From Ornithinibacillus bavariensis (lineage in GTDB: Bacteria > Bacillota > Bacilli > Bacillales > Amphibacillaceae), in NCBI RefSeq assembly GCF_018333235.1, contig NZ_BORP01000001.1:806001-870000 (forward strand): a DNA stretch of 64,000 nucleotides, written 5' to 3'. Each line of letters begins with the position of its first letter. The first letter of the stretch is position 1. Below, piece by piece: positions 29,054 through 37,892 of the stretch. The notes beneath the pieces were generated by a model. The model made no database searches. It had not been told where the DNA came from and saw only the letters and a list, made by a program, of their open reading frames with translations. The position numbers and the translations under genes are program-made.

Positions 29054-30297
29054 TGAAAACGATAAAAACAGAAATCATTGCAGTTGGTACAGAACTTCTT
29101 TTGGGTCAAATTGCAAACACAAATGCTCAGTGGATATCTGAGCATTTGGCTTTTCACGGTATAAATGTATATTATCACGGAGTAGTTGGTGATAATCTCA
29201 ACCGTGTTCAGAATACCTTTCAGTTAGCGCAAGAGCGCTCAGATATAGTTATTGTCACTGGTGGGCTTGGACCTACGGATGACGATTTAACTCGGGAAGC
29301 ATTTCAATTACTTAGTGGATTAAGTATAGATGAGCATCAAGAATCCATGGATAAAATAGAAGCATATTTTTCTAGACTAAACGTTACTATGACCCCAAAC
29401 AATCGAAAGCAAGCAAGAATATTCAGTGGTGCAAAGGTCATTAGAAACAGCATGGGAATGGCTCCTGGAATGATTGTTCATTACGAGGGAACGATATGGG
29501 TATTCCTACCCGGGGTTCCTCGTGAAATGAAGGCTATGATGCTTGAGGATGTTATTCCATATTTGCGTAAAAAACTAAAACAGAAGGATATTATTCAATC
29601 CCTAGTTCTACGATTTATTGGGATTGGTGAATCACAGCTCGAGCATGAGCTTAAAGAACTTATAGATAGCCAGATCAACCCAACCATTGCTCCATTGGCA
29701 CAAAACGATGGTGTTGTTTTACGGTTAACTGCTAAGGCATCGTCAGAGGAAGAAGCTATGCTGCTTCTTAATCAGACAAAGGAAGAAATTCTATCGAAGG
29801 TAGGAGAATATTATTTTGGAACAAATGATGAAACAATTGAACAGACGATCGTTTCCAGACTAATAGAAAATAACCTTAAAATTGCTTCTGCTGAAAGTCT
29901 TACAGGCGGAAAGTTTATTGAAAAATTGATTTCTGTTCCAGGAGTGTCACAGGTTTGCCAAGGATCAATCGTGTGTTACGACGAGTCCGTAAAAAGAAAT
30001 GTCTTAAAAGTAAAGAATGAAATAATTGACACCTTTGGTACTGTCAGTCGTGAATGTGCACTAGAAATGGCTAAAAAAGTTTCAGAATTACTGCATGCAT
30101 CTGTTGGAATTAGCTTTACTGGTATTGCAGGACCTGATTCAATCGAAGGGAAGCCGGTTGGAACTGTCTATATTTCAGTGTATATCAAAGACGGGAAACA
30201 TATCGTGAATAAGTATGAGCTTACTGGTGATCGTGAGGGAATAAGACATCGTGCGGTATTGAAGGGTTATGAACTTCTATATAATCTCTTAAAATGA
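29053..30297 (+). CDS. cinA: Competence/damage-inducible protein CinA
   Basis: A 414-residue protein with an N-terminal MoaB/MoeA-like domain (EIIAVGTELLLGQIANTNAQ and VTGGLGPTDDD) and a C-terminal nicotinamide-nucleotide amidase-type domain (IASAESLTGGKFIEKL, GIAGPDSIEGKPVGTV). It links NAD recycling and competence in other Firmicutes. The start ATG 29053 shares one base with the pgsA stop. It sits directly before recA, which is conserved, though recA has its own promoter here. Confidence 0.95.
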   Translation: MKTIKTEIIAVGTELLLGQIANTNAQWISEHLAFHGINVYYHGVVGDNLNRVQNTFQLAQERSDIVIVTGGLGPTDDDLTREAFQLLSGLSIDEHQESMDKIEAYFSRLNVTMTPNNRKQARIFSGAKVIRNSMGMAPGMIVHYEGTIWVFLPGVPREMKAMMLEDVIPYLRKKLKQKDIIQSLVLRFIGIGESQLEHELKELIDSQINPTIAPLAQNDGVVLRLTAKASSEEEAMLLLNQTKEEILSKVGEYYFGTNDETIEQTIVSRLIENNLKIASAESLTGGKFIEKLISVPGVSQVCQGSIVCYDESVKRNVLKVKNEIIDTFGTVSRECALEMAKKVSELLHASVGISFTGIAGPDSIEGKPVGTVYISVYIKDGKHIVNKYELTGDREGIRHRAVLKGYELLYNLLK

Positions 30298-30393
30298 TAT
30301 AATTACGTAGGTTTTTTCCTGTAAAAATCACTAATAGCAAGTAATTTATTATAAAAATAGTAAAATAGAAAACTAATTACCTAACAAAATAGG

Positions 30394-30407
30394 GGAACAT
30401 TTATTCG
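30394..30407 (+). promoter_or_regulatory. Candidate LexA box upstream of recA
   Basis: GGAACATTTATTCG matches CGAAC-N4-GTTCG at 8 of 10 fixed positions and lies just upstream of the recA -35 box. Confidence 0.55.
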
Positions 30408-30415
30408 GATTTTAC

Positions 30416-30444
30416 TTGGCAAAACATTAAAAACCATGTATGAT
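30416..30444 (+). promoter_or_regulatory. Predicted SigmaA promoter of recA
   Basis: TTGGCA (30416-30421) and TATGAT (30439-30444) are 17 bases apart, about 30 bases before the recA start. Confidence 0.7.
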
Positions 30445-30474
30445 AGATATAGTTAATATAAGGAGGTAGTTTCG

Positions 30475-31521
30475 TTGAGTGATAGAAAACAAGCTTTAGA
30501 GATGGCATTAAGGCAAATAGAGAAGCAGTTCGGAAAAGGTTCCATCATGAAACTTGGTGAACAGGCAGATGTAAAATTAGCAACAACCTCAAGTGGGTCG
30601 CTTGCATTAGATATTGCATTAGGAATAGGTGGTTACCCTAAAGGAAGAATCATCGAAATATATGGTCCAGAATCTTCGGGTAAAACAACAGTAGCATTAC
30701 ATGCCATTGCAGAGGTGCAAAAAAATGGTGGTCAAGCTGCATTTATTGATGCGGAGCATGCATTAGACCCAACCTATGCAAGAGCATTAGGTGTTAATAT
30801 TGATGAACTATTATTGTCACAACCAGATACTGGGGAACAAGCACTTGAAATCGCAGAAGCATTAGTTCGTAGTGGAGCTGTTGATGTTATCGTTATAGAC
30901 TCAGTAGCAGCACTAGTACCGAAAGCAGAAATTGAGGGAGAAATGGGAGATTCCCATGTAGGATTACAAGCGAGACTAATGTCCCAGGCTTTAAGAAAGT
31001 TATCTGGAACAATAAACAAATCAAAAACTACGGCTATATTCATTAACCAAGTACGTGAAAAAATTGGTGTTATGTTTGGTAACCCTGAAACTACTCCAGG
31101 TGGTCGTGCATTGAAGTTCTATTCATCAGTAAGGCTGGAAGTGCGCCGTGCTGAAACCTTAAAAATAGGCAATGACATGGTTGGTAACAGAGCGAAGATT
31201 AAGGTTGTGAAAAACAAGGTAGCGCCTCCTTTTAAACAAGCAGAAGTGGATATCATGTACGGTGAAGGTATTTCAAAAGAAGGAGAAATAATTGATATCG
31301 GTGCTGAACTTGATATTGTTCAAAAGAGTGGAGCATGGTATTCCTATCAAGGAGAAAGGCTTGGACAAGGTAGAGAAAATGCTAAGGCTTTCCTAATTGA
31401 AAATAAAGATATGGCTGCTGAAATTGAAGAAGCTATTCGTGAACATTACAATTTAGATGGTGAAGTAGAGATACCACAAGATGATCTAGAAGAACCAACA
31501 CAAGAAACACTAGATGTATAA
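30475..31521 (+). CDS. recA: Recombinase RecA
   Basis: RecA forms filaments on single-stranded DNA, drives strand exchange and triggers LexA self-cleavage. The 348-residue protein has Walker [10 protein letters not shown] near residue 66, [13 protein letters not shown], and the DNA-binding loop region [14 protein letters not shown]. It starts with TTG 30475 directly after AAGGAGGT. The C-terminal tail is acidic as usual. A candidate LexA box and promoter lie upstream, consistent with SOS control. Confidence 0.99.
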   Translation: MSDRKQALEMALRQIEKQFGKGSIMKLGEQADVKLATTSSGSLALDIALGIGGYPKGRIIEIYGPESSGKTTVALHAIAEVQKNGGQAAFIDAEHALDPTYARALGVNIDELLLSQPDTGEQALEIAEALVRSGAVDVIVIDSVAALVPKAEIEGEMGDSHVGLQARLMSQALRKLSGTINKSKTTAIFINQVREKIGVMFGNPETTPGGRALKFYSSVRLEVRRAETLKIGNDMVGNRAKIKVVKNKVAPPFKQAEVDIMYGEGISKEGEIIDIGAELDIVQKSGAWYSYQGERLGQGRENAKAFLIENKDMAAEIEEAIREHYNLDGEVEIPQDDLEEPTQETLDV

Positions 31522-31529
31522 CAATCTCT

Positions 31530-31595
31530 AAAAGGTCTATCATTCAAAATTACAACCGTTTTAGGTAGTATATTTTGAGTGATAGACCTCTTTTA
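31530..31595 (+). terminator. Terminator after recA
   Basis: A very long stem of about 20 bases (AAAGGTCTATCA... / ...TGATAGACCTCTTT) around a 21-base loop, ending in T4. Confidence 0.85.
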
Positions 31596-31623
31596 TTGCA
31601 AAGATATTTTTTATGTCGATTCC

Positions 31624-31652
31624 TTGACATTATTTTTCCATAAAGATAAAAT
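31624..31652 (+). promoter_or_regulatory. Predicted SigmaA promoter of rny
   Basis: A consensus TTGACA (31624-31629) and TAAAAT (31647-31652) are exactly 17 bases apart. The leader to the start is about 115 bases. Confidence 0.75.
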
Positions 31653-31772
31653 TAGTATGTATAATTTTATAATTTTATTATACGAAGACAAATTTATTCA
31701 TTGAATATGGTACACACCGACAAATTTAAATGAATGAGCCGAAACAATTTTATAGCAAGAGGAGGTGAAAAC

Positions 31773-33341
31773 GTGGGAGAAAACTTTCTCATCTCCATTT
31801 TGCTTGTCGTAATTTCCCTTATAGTCGGTTTGTTTGTTGGTTATCTGATTCGTAAATCTATTGCGGAAGCAAAAATTTCCAGTGCGGAAACATTAGCAAA
31901 GCAAATAGTTGAAGAAGCACATCGAAATGCAGATGCCGCCAAAAAAGAGGCGCTTCTTGAGGCGAAGGACGAAAATCATAAGCTTCGCCAGCAGACAGAG
32001 CAGGAATTACGTGAACGTCGTTCTGAGGTACAAAAGCAAGAAAATCGCCTGATGCAAAGAGAAGAAAATCTGGATAGAAAAAGTGAAACTTTAGACAAGC
32101 GAGAGCTCATGCTTGAAAAGCGAGAACTATCACTAGCAGAAAAACAACAACAAATTGAAGAAATGGAAAGCAAAGTGGAAACAACGCTACAAGAGCAGCA
32201 GACAGAGCTTGAGCGCATTTCTGGGTATACTACTGATCAGGCAAGAACAATTATTTTAGAGCGGCTTGAAAAAGAATTGGCACATGAATCAGCCATTATG
32301 ATAAAAGAGGCAGAAAATCGTGCAAAAGAAGAAGCAGATAAGAAAGCGAAAAGTATCTTATCTATGGCGTTACAACGCTGTGCTGCAGACCACGTTGCTG
32401 AAACAACTGTATCTGTTGTAAATCTTCCAAATGATGAAATGAAAGGTCGTATTATTGGTCGTGAAGGTCGAAACATTCGAACATTAGAAACATTAACAGG
32501 AATCGATTTAATCATTGATGATACACCAGAAGCGGTAATACTATCTGGTTTTGACCCGATTCGAAGAGAGATAGCTCGTATAGCATTAGAAAAACTTGTC
32601 CAAGATGGTAGAATTCACCCTGCAAGGATCGAAGAAATGGTGGATAAAGCTAGACGTGAAGTGGATGAGTATATACGAGAAGTCGGTGAAGAAACAACAT
32701 TTGAGGTTGGCGTACATGGTCTACATCCTGATTTGATTAAAATTCTTGGTCGCTTAAAATATCGTACAAGCTATGGTCAAAATGTATTAAAGCATTCAAC
32801 AGAAGTAGCGTACCTGTCAGGCTTATTAGCTGCTGAGTTAGGTGAAGACGAAAGATTAGCAAGAAGAGCCGGATTACTACATGATATTGGTAAAGCCATT
32901 GATCATGAGGTAGAAGGTAGCCACGTTGAAATCGGTAAAGAGCTAGCGATGAAATACAAGGAACACGAGGTAGTAATTAATGCAATTGCATCACACCACG
33001 GTGACGAAGAACCAACTTCCGTCATTTCAGTCCTAGTTGCCGCAGCAGACGCTTTATCTGCAGCGCGCCCTGGTGCAAGAAGTGAAACCTTGGAGAACTA
33101 TATCAAGCGTTTAGAAAAGCTTGAAGAAATATCTGAATCATTCTCAGGTGTTGAAAAATCGTATGCAATCCAGGCAGGAAGAGAAATTCGTATTATGGTG
33201 AAGCCGGATGAAATAGATGATATTGATTCCGCACGCATTGCTCGTGATATTCGCAAACGTATTGAGAGTGAGCTAGATTACCCTGGTCATATTAAAGTGA
33301 CTGTCATTCGTGAAACAAGAGCAGTAGAATATGCGAAATAA
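31773..33341 (+). CDS. rny: Ribonuclease Y
   Basis: RNase Y is the membrane-bound endonuclease that starts decay of many mRNAs in Firmicutes. The 522-residue protein has an N-terminal membrane segment ([19 protein letters not shown]), a long coiled coil (about residues 30-190), a KH domain ([17 protein letters not shown]) and an HD domain with [13 protein letters not shown] chose GTG 31773, preceded by AGAGGAGGTG; an in-frame ATG at 31734 lies further upstream without a ribosome site. RicA, which modulates it, is encoded downstream in this window. Confidence 0.97.
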   Translation: MGENFLISILLVVISLIVGLFVGYLIRKSIAEAKISSAETLAKQIVEEAHRNADAAKKEALLEAKDENHKLRQQTEQELRERRSEVQKQENRLMQREENLDRKSETLDKRELMLEKRELSLAEKQQQIEEMESKVETTLQEQQTELERISGYTTDQARTIILERLEKELAHESAIMIKEAENRAKEEADKKAKSILSMALQRCAADHVAETTVSVVNLPNDEMKGRIIGREGRNIRTLETLTGIDLIIDDTPEAVILSGFDPIRREIARIALEKLVQDGRIHPARIEEMVDKARREVDEYIREVGEETTFEVGVHGLHPDLIKILGRLKYRTSYGQNVLKHSTEVAYLSGLLAAELGEDERLARRAGLLHDIGKAIDHEVEGSHVEIGKELAMKYKEHEVVINAIASHHGDEEPTSVISVLVAAADALSAARPGARSETLENYIKRLEKLEEISESFSGVEKSYAIQAGREIRIMVKPDEIDDIDSARIARDIRKRIESELDYPGHIKVTVIRETRAVEYAK

Positions 33342-33348
33342 AAACGTG

Positions 33349-33380
33349 AAAAGTGGGGGATGAACATCCTCCACTTTTGT
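33349..33380 (+). terminator. Terminator after rny
   Basis: AAAAGTGG..GAT and ATC..CCACTTTT form a stem with one mismatch and loop GAAC; the T tract is part of the right arm. Confidence 0.7.
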
Positions 33381-33493
33381 GTTTCTTTACGCGGTTCATG
33401 AATAAACAATATTGTATTATCATATTTTACTGCTTTGACTTTCATAGAAATATATGGAAAACTAATTATAGAATGAATGTTAGGATGAGATTA

Positions 33494-34291
33494 ATGAAAA
33501 TTTTATTTATTGGGGATGTTTTTGGTTCTCCTGGAAGGAATATGGTACAAGAATACCTTCCTAAGTTAAAAGAGAAATATAAGCCACAGGTTATTGTCAT
33601 TAATGGTGAAAATAGTGCCTCAGGAAAAGGGATTACTGAGAAGATATACAAACAATTTATGGAATGGGGTGCACAGGTCATCACAATGGGTAACCACACT
33701 TGGGACAAAAAGGAAATCTATGAGTTTATTGATGATGCCAAAAATTTGATTCGTCCCGCTAATTTTCCCGAAGGAACACCAGGAAAAGGATTAACCTATA
33801 TTAATATTAATGGAACTGAGGTTGCAGTTTTAAATTTACAAGGAAGAACCTTCTTGCCTGCTATTGATGACCCGTTTAGAAAAGTAGATGAACTGATTTT
33901 AGAAGCCAAAAAAAGGACAAATATCATCTTTTTGGATTTTCATGCTGAGGCAACAAGCGAAAAACAAGCAATGGGCTGGTATGTAGATGGGCGTGTTAGT
34001 GCAGTTGTCGGAACCCATACCCATACACAAACAGCAGATAATCGCATTTTACCGAATGGAACTGCATATATTACAGATGTGGGTATGACAGGTCCGTACG
34101 ATGGAATTCTTGGAGTGGAGCGAGATTCAGTTATTAAGAAATTTTTAACAAGCCTACCGGTAAGATTTGAGCCCGATAAAACTGGAAGAGCACAGCTTAA
34201 TGCTGTCTTAGTTACATTAGATCAAGCTAGTAGTAAAGCAACGAATATAGAACGCATCATGATAAATGATGACCATCCATTCATAAACTAG
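33494..34291 (+). CDS. ymdB: YmdB, metallophosphodiesterase
   Basis: A 265-residue calcineurin-like phosphodiesterase. The metal motifs are FIGDVFGSPGR, GENSASGKG, MGNHTWDKKE, DFHAEATSEK and GTHTHTQTAD. In B. subtilis YmdB hydrolyses cyclic nucleotides and affects the choice between motility and biofilm. ATG 33494 follows AGGATGAG; the in-frame region upstream has no homology. rny-ymdB-spoVS is the conserved order. Confidence 0.94.
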   Translation: MKILFIGDVFGSPGRNMVQEYLPKLKEKYKPQVIVINGENSASGKGITEKIYKQFMEWGAQVITMGNHTWDKKEIYEFIDDAKNLIRPANFPEGTPGKGLTYININGTEVAVLNLQGRTFLPAIDDPFRKVDELILEAKKRTNIIFLDFHAEATSEKQAMGWYVDGRVSAVVGTHTHTQTADNRILPNGTAYITDVGMTGPYDGILGVERDSVIKKFLTSLPVRFEPDKTGRAQLNAVLVTLDQASSKATNIERIMINDDHPFIN

Positions 34292-34340
34292 TATTATACC
34301 TTAAGGAAATTTGAATTTTTCGAATTATTGATGCATAATA

Positions 34341-34367
34341 AGGTTATAAGCAAACGCCTAAAAGAAT
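34341..34367 (+). promoter_or_regulatory. Weak SigmaH-like promoter before spoVS
   Basis: AGGTTAT (34341-34347) and GAAT (34364-34367) resemble SigmaH elements with a spacer one base too long. spoVS is SigmaH-dependent in B. subtilis. Confidence 0.25.
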
Positions 34368-34412
34368 ATAGTAGCTATAGAACTATAATAGGATATAAGG
34401 GAGGTACTAGTA

Positions 34413-34673
34413 ATGGAAATATTAAAAGTCTCAGCAAAATCAAATCCTAATTCAGTAGCAGGAGCACTCGCGAATGTTTTACGTGAACGTGGCACAGCGG
34501 AAATACAGGCAATCGGTGCGGGAGCATTAAACCAAGCCGTAAAAGCAGTTGCAATCGCTAGAGGATTTGTTGCCCCAAGTGGTGTAGATTTAATATGTAT
34601 ACCAGCCTTTACCGACATTATGATTGATAATGAAGAACGAACAGCGATAAAATTGATTGTTGAACCTCGATAG
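34413..34673 (+). CDS. spoVS: Stage V sporulation protein S
   Basis: An 86-residue Alba-like protein, almost invariant in spore formers: MEILKVSAKSNPNSVAGALA, then GTAEIQAIGAGALNQAVKAV. It affects septation and spore coat completion in B. subtilis. AAGGGAGG lies before ATG 34413, and a terminator follows. In B. subtilis tdh and kbl come next; here miaB follows directly. Confidence 0.97.
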   Translation: MEILKVSAKSNPNSVAGALANVLRERGTAEIQAIGAGALNQAVKAVAIARGFVAPSGVDLICIPAFTDIMIDNEERTAIKLIVEPR

Positions 34674-34688
34674 GAAAAATCTTGGGAT

Positions 34689-34718
34689 AGTGTTACGCGA
34701 TAATGCGTAGCACTTTTT
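34689..34718 (+). terminator. Terminator after spoVS
   Basis: Stem AGTGTTACGC / GCGTAGCACT with one G-U pair and loop GATAAT, then T5. Confidence 0.85.
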
Positions 34719-34814
34719 ATTTTATAAAGTATAGCTTTACTACAAATATGGTAAAAAGGATTATAAATAAATAACCGAAAATATTGTGTCGTATATTCAC
34801 AAATATTGTTAAAA

Positions 34815-34842
34815 TGGTTAAAAGGCTATATACTGTTATAAT
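34815..34842 (+). promoter_or_regulatory. Predicted promoter of miaB
   Basis: An extended -10 TGTTATAAT (TATAAT at 34837-34842) with a weak -35 TGGTTA 16 bases upstream. Confidence 0.5.
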
Positions 34843-34890
34843 GTACACCTATACATAAGATTTTTTCCTGATTAGAAAGGAGTATGTAAT

Positions 34891-36459
34891 GTGAATGAAC
34901 AACAACGGCTTGAACAAGCTCAGATAAATAGAGTAGATAACCCATCTGCTCAAGATAATATGGAACGGATTAAGAATATGACTAGTGATGAAATGATTGC
35001 AAAATATTTTCAAACTAGTTATCAGCCACCGGATTTAAAGAAAGCAAGAAAACGTCGTCGTGAAGAGGTACAATTTCATTATGATTTTTCCATTCCTGAG
35101 GACATGCAGCAAATAGGAAAAGGAAAGAAGTTTTTGATTCGTACATATGGCTGTCAAATGAATGAGCATGATACAGAGGTAATGGCAGGAATATTAACTG
35201 AAATGGGATATGAAGCAACTTCAGAAACGAATGAGGCAGACCTTATCCTATTAAATACTTGTGCTATTCGTGAAAACGCAGAAAATAAAGTATTTGGAGA
35301 AATTGGTCATTTAAAACCACTGAAGGTAGAGAAGCCCGACTTAATTCTTGGAGTCTGTGGCTGTATGTCACAAGAAGAATCTGTGGTAGACCGTATTATG
35401 AAAAAACACCAGCATATAGACTTGGTGTTCGGTACCCATAATATTCACCGCTTACCACATTTAGTGAAAGAAGCTATGTTTGGTAAAGCCCAAGTTGTAG
35501 AAGTATGGTCTAAGGAAGGAGATATTATTGAGAACCTTCCTAAGGTTAGAAATGGTAAAATTAAGGCTTGGGTAAATATCATGTACGGATGTGATAAATT
35601 CTGTACATACTGTATCGTACCAATGACTCGTGGTAAGGAAAGAAGTCGTAGACCAGAGGATATTATCCAAGAAATTCGTCAACTAGCTGCTCAGGGTTAT
35701 CAAGAAATAACCCTACTTGGACAGAATGTTAATGCCTACGGTAAAGACTTTGAGGACATTGATTATCGTTTTGGAGATTTAATGGATGACATACGAAAAA
35801 TTGACATTCCGAGGGTGCGCTTTACGACCTCACATCCAAGAGATTTTGATGATCACCTTATTGAAGTGTTAGCAAAAGGCGGAAATCTGTTAGACCATAT
35901 TCATTTACCAGTACAGTCCGGTAGTAGTGAAGTTTTAAAACGAATGAATCGTAAATATACGCGTGAGGATTATTTGGAGTTAGTTCGTAAAATCCGAAAA
36001 GCTATTCCAAATGCTACATTAACTACAGATATTATTGTAGGATTCCCTAATGAGACAGAGGAACAATTTGAGGAGACTTTATCCTTAGTAGAAGAGGTAG
36101 GCTTTGAGGCTGCATATACATTTATTTATTCACCACGTGAAGGTACTCCTGCAGCGATGAAGAAGGATGATGTACCAGAGGAAGTGAAGAAGCAGCGTCT
36201 CTATCGTTTAAATGAATTAGTAAACAAGCAATCTGCTGACTCCATGAAGACTTATAAGGATAAAATAGTAAAAGTCCTTGTTGAAGGAGAAAGTAAGAAA
36301 GATCCAAATATTCTTGCTGGTTATACGGAGAAGAATAAATTAGTTAACTTTGTTGGACCTAAGTCTGCAATAGGTAAAATTGTTGATGTTAAGATTACCG
36401 AAGCTAAAACATGGTCTTTAAATGGTATTATGGTTGAAAATACAGTTGAGGTGAAATAA
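34891..36459 (+). CDS. miaB: tRNA-2-methylthio-N6-dimethylallyladenosine synthase
   Basis: MiaB is a radical-SAM methylthiotransferase that modifies A37 of tRNAs already prenylated by MiaA, whose gene lies 6.5 kb downstream. The 522-residue protein has the UPF0004 domain with [13 protein letters not shown], the radical-SAM cluster motif [10 protein letters not shown] near residue 235, and a C-terminal TRAM domain. It starts with GTG 34891 after GAAAGGAG. A roughly 65-residue N-terminal extension precedes the catalytic domains, as in Bacillus. ricA follows at once. Confidence 0.96.
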   Translation: MNEQQRLEQAQINRVDNPSAQDNMERIKNMTSDEMIAKYFQTSYQPPDLKKARKRRREEVQFHYDFSIPEDMQQIGKGKKFLIRTYGCQMNEHDTEVMAGILTEMGYEATSETNEADLILLNTCAIRENAENKVFGEIGHLKPLKVEKPDLILGVCGCMSQEESVVDRIMKKHQHIDLVFGTHNIHRLPHLVKEAMFGKAQVVEVWSKEGDIIENLPKVRNGKIKAWVNIMYGCDKFCTYCIVPMTRGKERSRRPEDIIQEIRQLAAQGYQEITLLGQNVNAYGKDFEDIDYRFGDLMDDIRKIDIPRVRFTTSHPRDFDDHLIEVLAKGGNLLDHIHLPVQSGSSEVLKRMNRKYTREDYLELVRKIRKAIPNATLTTDIIVGFPNETEEQFEETLSLVEEVGFEAAYTFIYSPREGTPAAMKKDDVPEEVKKQRLYRLNELVNKQSADSMKTYKDKIVKVLVEGESKKDPNILAGYTEKNKLVNFVGPKSAIGKIVDVKITEAKTWSLNGIMVENTVEVK

Positions 36460-36888
36460 ATGGCGGAATATACACGTTCAGAAGTTCTTGCGGAAGCGAA
36501 AAAGCTAGCTGAAATGCTTGCTAATACAGAGGAAATAGATCGTTTTAAGCAAGTAGAGGCAAAGTTAAATGAGAATCAAAAGGTGCAAAAAACGATTCAA
36601 AAAATAAAAACCTTACAAAAGCAAGCAGTTAATTTCCAAGCATATGAAAAAAGGGAAGCTTTAAAGCGTATTGAAGAAGAAATTGACCGTTTGCAAACGG
36701 AAATTGATGAAATTCCAGTGGTACAGGAATTTAAAGAAACACAAATAGTTGTAAATGATGTATTGCAATTAGTTTCTACTACTATTGCTCGAGAAGTGAC
36801 AAACCGTGTAATAGAATCAACTGGTGGAGATCCTCTAACCGGTAAAACAGCTTCAGGTGAGAAACACAGTATTGGCTGCGACCATTAA
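36460..36888 (+). CDS. ricA: RicA/YmcA, RNase Y regulatory protein
   Basis: A 142-residue helical protein of the YlbF/YmcA family, part of the RicAFT complex that guides RNase Y, affects the phosphorelay and carries iron-sulfur clusters. It has the core KIKTLQKQAVNFQAYEKREAL and STGGDPLTG, and keeps a cysteine near its end (Cys140, in SIGCDH), a known cluster ligand in B. subtilis. ATG 36460 begins right after the miaB stop, with GAGGTG inside miaB. Confidence 0.92.
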   Translation: MAEYTRSEVLAEAKKLAEMLANTEEIDRFKQVEAKLNENQKVQKTIQKIKTLQKQAVNFQAYEKREALKRIEEEIDRLQTEIDEIPVVQEFKETQIVVNDVLQLVSTTIAREVTNRVIESTGGDPLTGKTASGEKHSIGCDH

Positions 36889-36917
36889 AAGAGGCGAGAA
36901 AATTCTCGCCTCTTTTT
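36887..36917 (+). terminator. Terminator after ricA
   Basis: Perfect stem AAAAGAGGCGAGA / TCTCGCCTCTTTT with loop AAAT. Confidence 0.92.
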
Positions 36918-37119
36918 ATGATGTGAATGAAGTGAATGCAAATCGGCTAAAGTTACTTCTTCAATTAACAAAATTTATACCTCAAATAGGACTCAATTGA
37001 ATAAATAATATTAAATTTTTAAATGGAAAATTTGGTCCAATCCTTTGAAAAAACTGCTACCTATCGGCTTCTCACTCAGCATTATTTTTTCTCCTCAACC
37101 TTTCCTAGAAACGTTATGC

Positions 37120-37147
37120 ACTTTAGGTATTTGTCTTGCATAAAATG
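37120..37147 (+). promoter_or_regulatory. Possible SigmaK-type promoter of cotE
   Basis: AC (37120-37121), 17 bases, then CATAAAATG (37139-37147), close to CATAnnnTA. B. subtilis cotE is expressed from SigmaE and SigmaK promoters. Confidence 0.4.
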
Positions 37148-37177
37148 ACTATGAAAAAAGAGGAGGTAAACGTAATT

Positions 37178-37756
37178 ATGAGTTTTCTAGATAAAGATTA
37201 CCGAGAAGTAATTACAAAAGCGGTTATTGGAAAAGGTAAAAAGTTCACGCAAGCTACTCATTCCGTTACGCCATCACATAGACCGACCAGTATTCTAGGA
37301 TGCTGGGTAATTAATCATCTCTATAATGCAAAGAAAAAATCAGAAGATACCATTGAAGTTAATGGGAGCTACGACATTAACATTTGGTATTCCTATAATG
37401 ATAATACAAAAACGGAGGTTGTCACTGAAAGAGTAACATATTGTGATTACATCCCTTTAGGAGTTCTGGATGAGAACTGCATTAACGATGATTATGATGT
37501 TATTTGTAAAGTGCTTCAGCAACCAAATTGCCTTGAGTGCCGTATTTCTAATCAGGGTAATAAAATTCTAGTAGATATTGAGCGAGAGTTTTTAGTTCAA
37601 GTCGTTGGTGAGACAAAAGTTTATGTGAAGGTAAAACCAAAAGGCCATAAAATGGCTGATGATGACGATGAAAGCTGGGATTATGTCGTCACAGAAGATG
37701 AGTTAGCTGATGTAAATCCTGACTTTCTTGAAAGTAGCAGTAGAAGTAAAGACTAA
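37178..37756 (+). CDS. cotE: Spore coat morphogenetic protein CotE
   Basis: CotE directs assembly of the outer spore coat. The 192-residue protein shows the conserved stretches [54 protein letters not shown] and [13 protein letters not shown], plus an acidic C-terminal tail. I chose ATG 37178, 11 bases after AGGAGG, because homology starts there; a TTG-initiated ORF from 37136 lies over the likely promoter. It sits between ricA and mutS as in B. subtilis. Confidence 0.95.
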   Translation: MSFLDKDYREVITKAVIGKGKKFTQATHSVTPSHRPTSILGCWVINHLYNAKKKSEDTIEVNGSYDINIWYSYNDNTKTEVVTERVTYCDYIPLGVLDENCINDDYDVICKVLQQPNCLECRISNQGNKILVDIEREFLVQVVGETKVYVKVKPKGHKMADDDDESWDYVVTEDELADVNPDFLESSSRSKD

Positions 37757-37760
37757 TTAG

Positions 37761-37793
37761 CTTACGAGGGGGTGTTCCTCGTAAGTTTTTTTT
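37761..37793 (+). terminator. Terminator after cotE
   Basis: Perfect stem CTTACGAGG / CCTCGTAAG with T8 behind it. Confidence 0.93.
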
Positions 37794-37828
37794 ATAGGTC
37801 CTATCGGTTCAATAGCTAAATCATTTCA

Positions 37829-37856
37829 TTGGTTCTAATCCATTTTATGCTATAAT
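37829..37856 (+). promoter_or_regulatory. Predicted SigmaA promoter of mutSL
   Basis: TTGGTT (37829-37834) and a perfect TATAAT (37851-37856) with a 16-base spacer, 36 bases before mutS. Confidence 0.65.
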
Positions 37857-37892
37857 AATAGAATAAAATGTAGGCTTTTGGAGGATTTTGTA

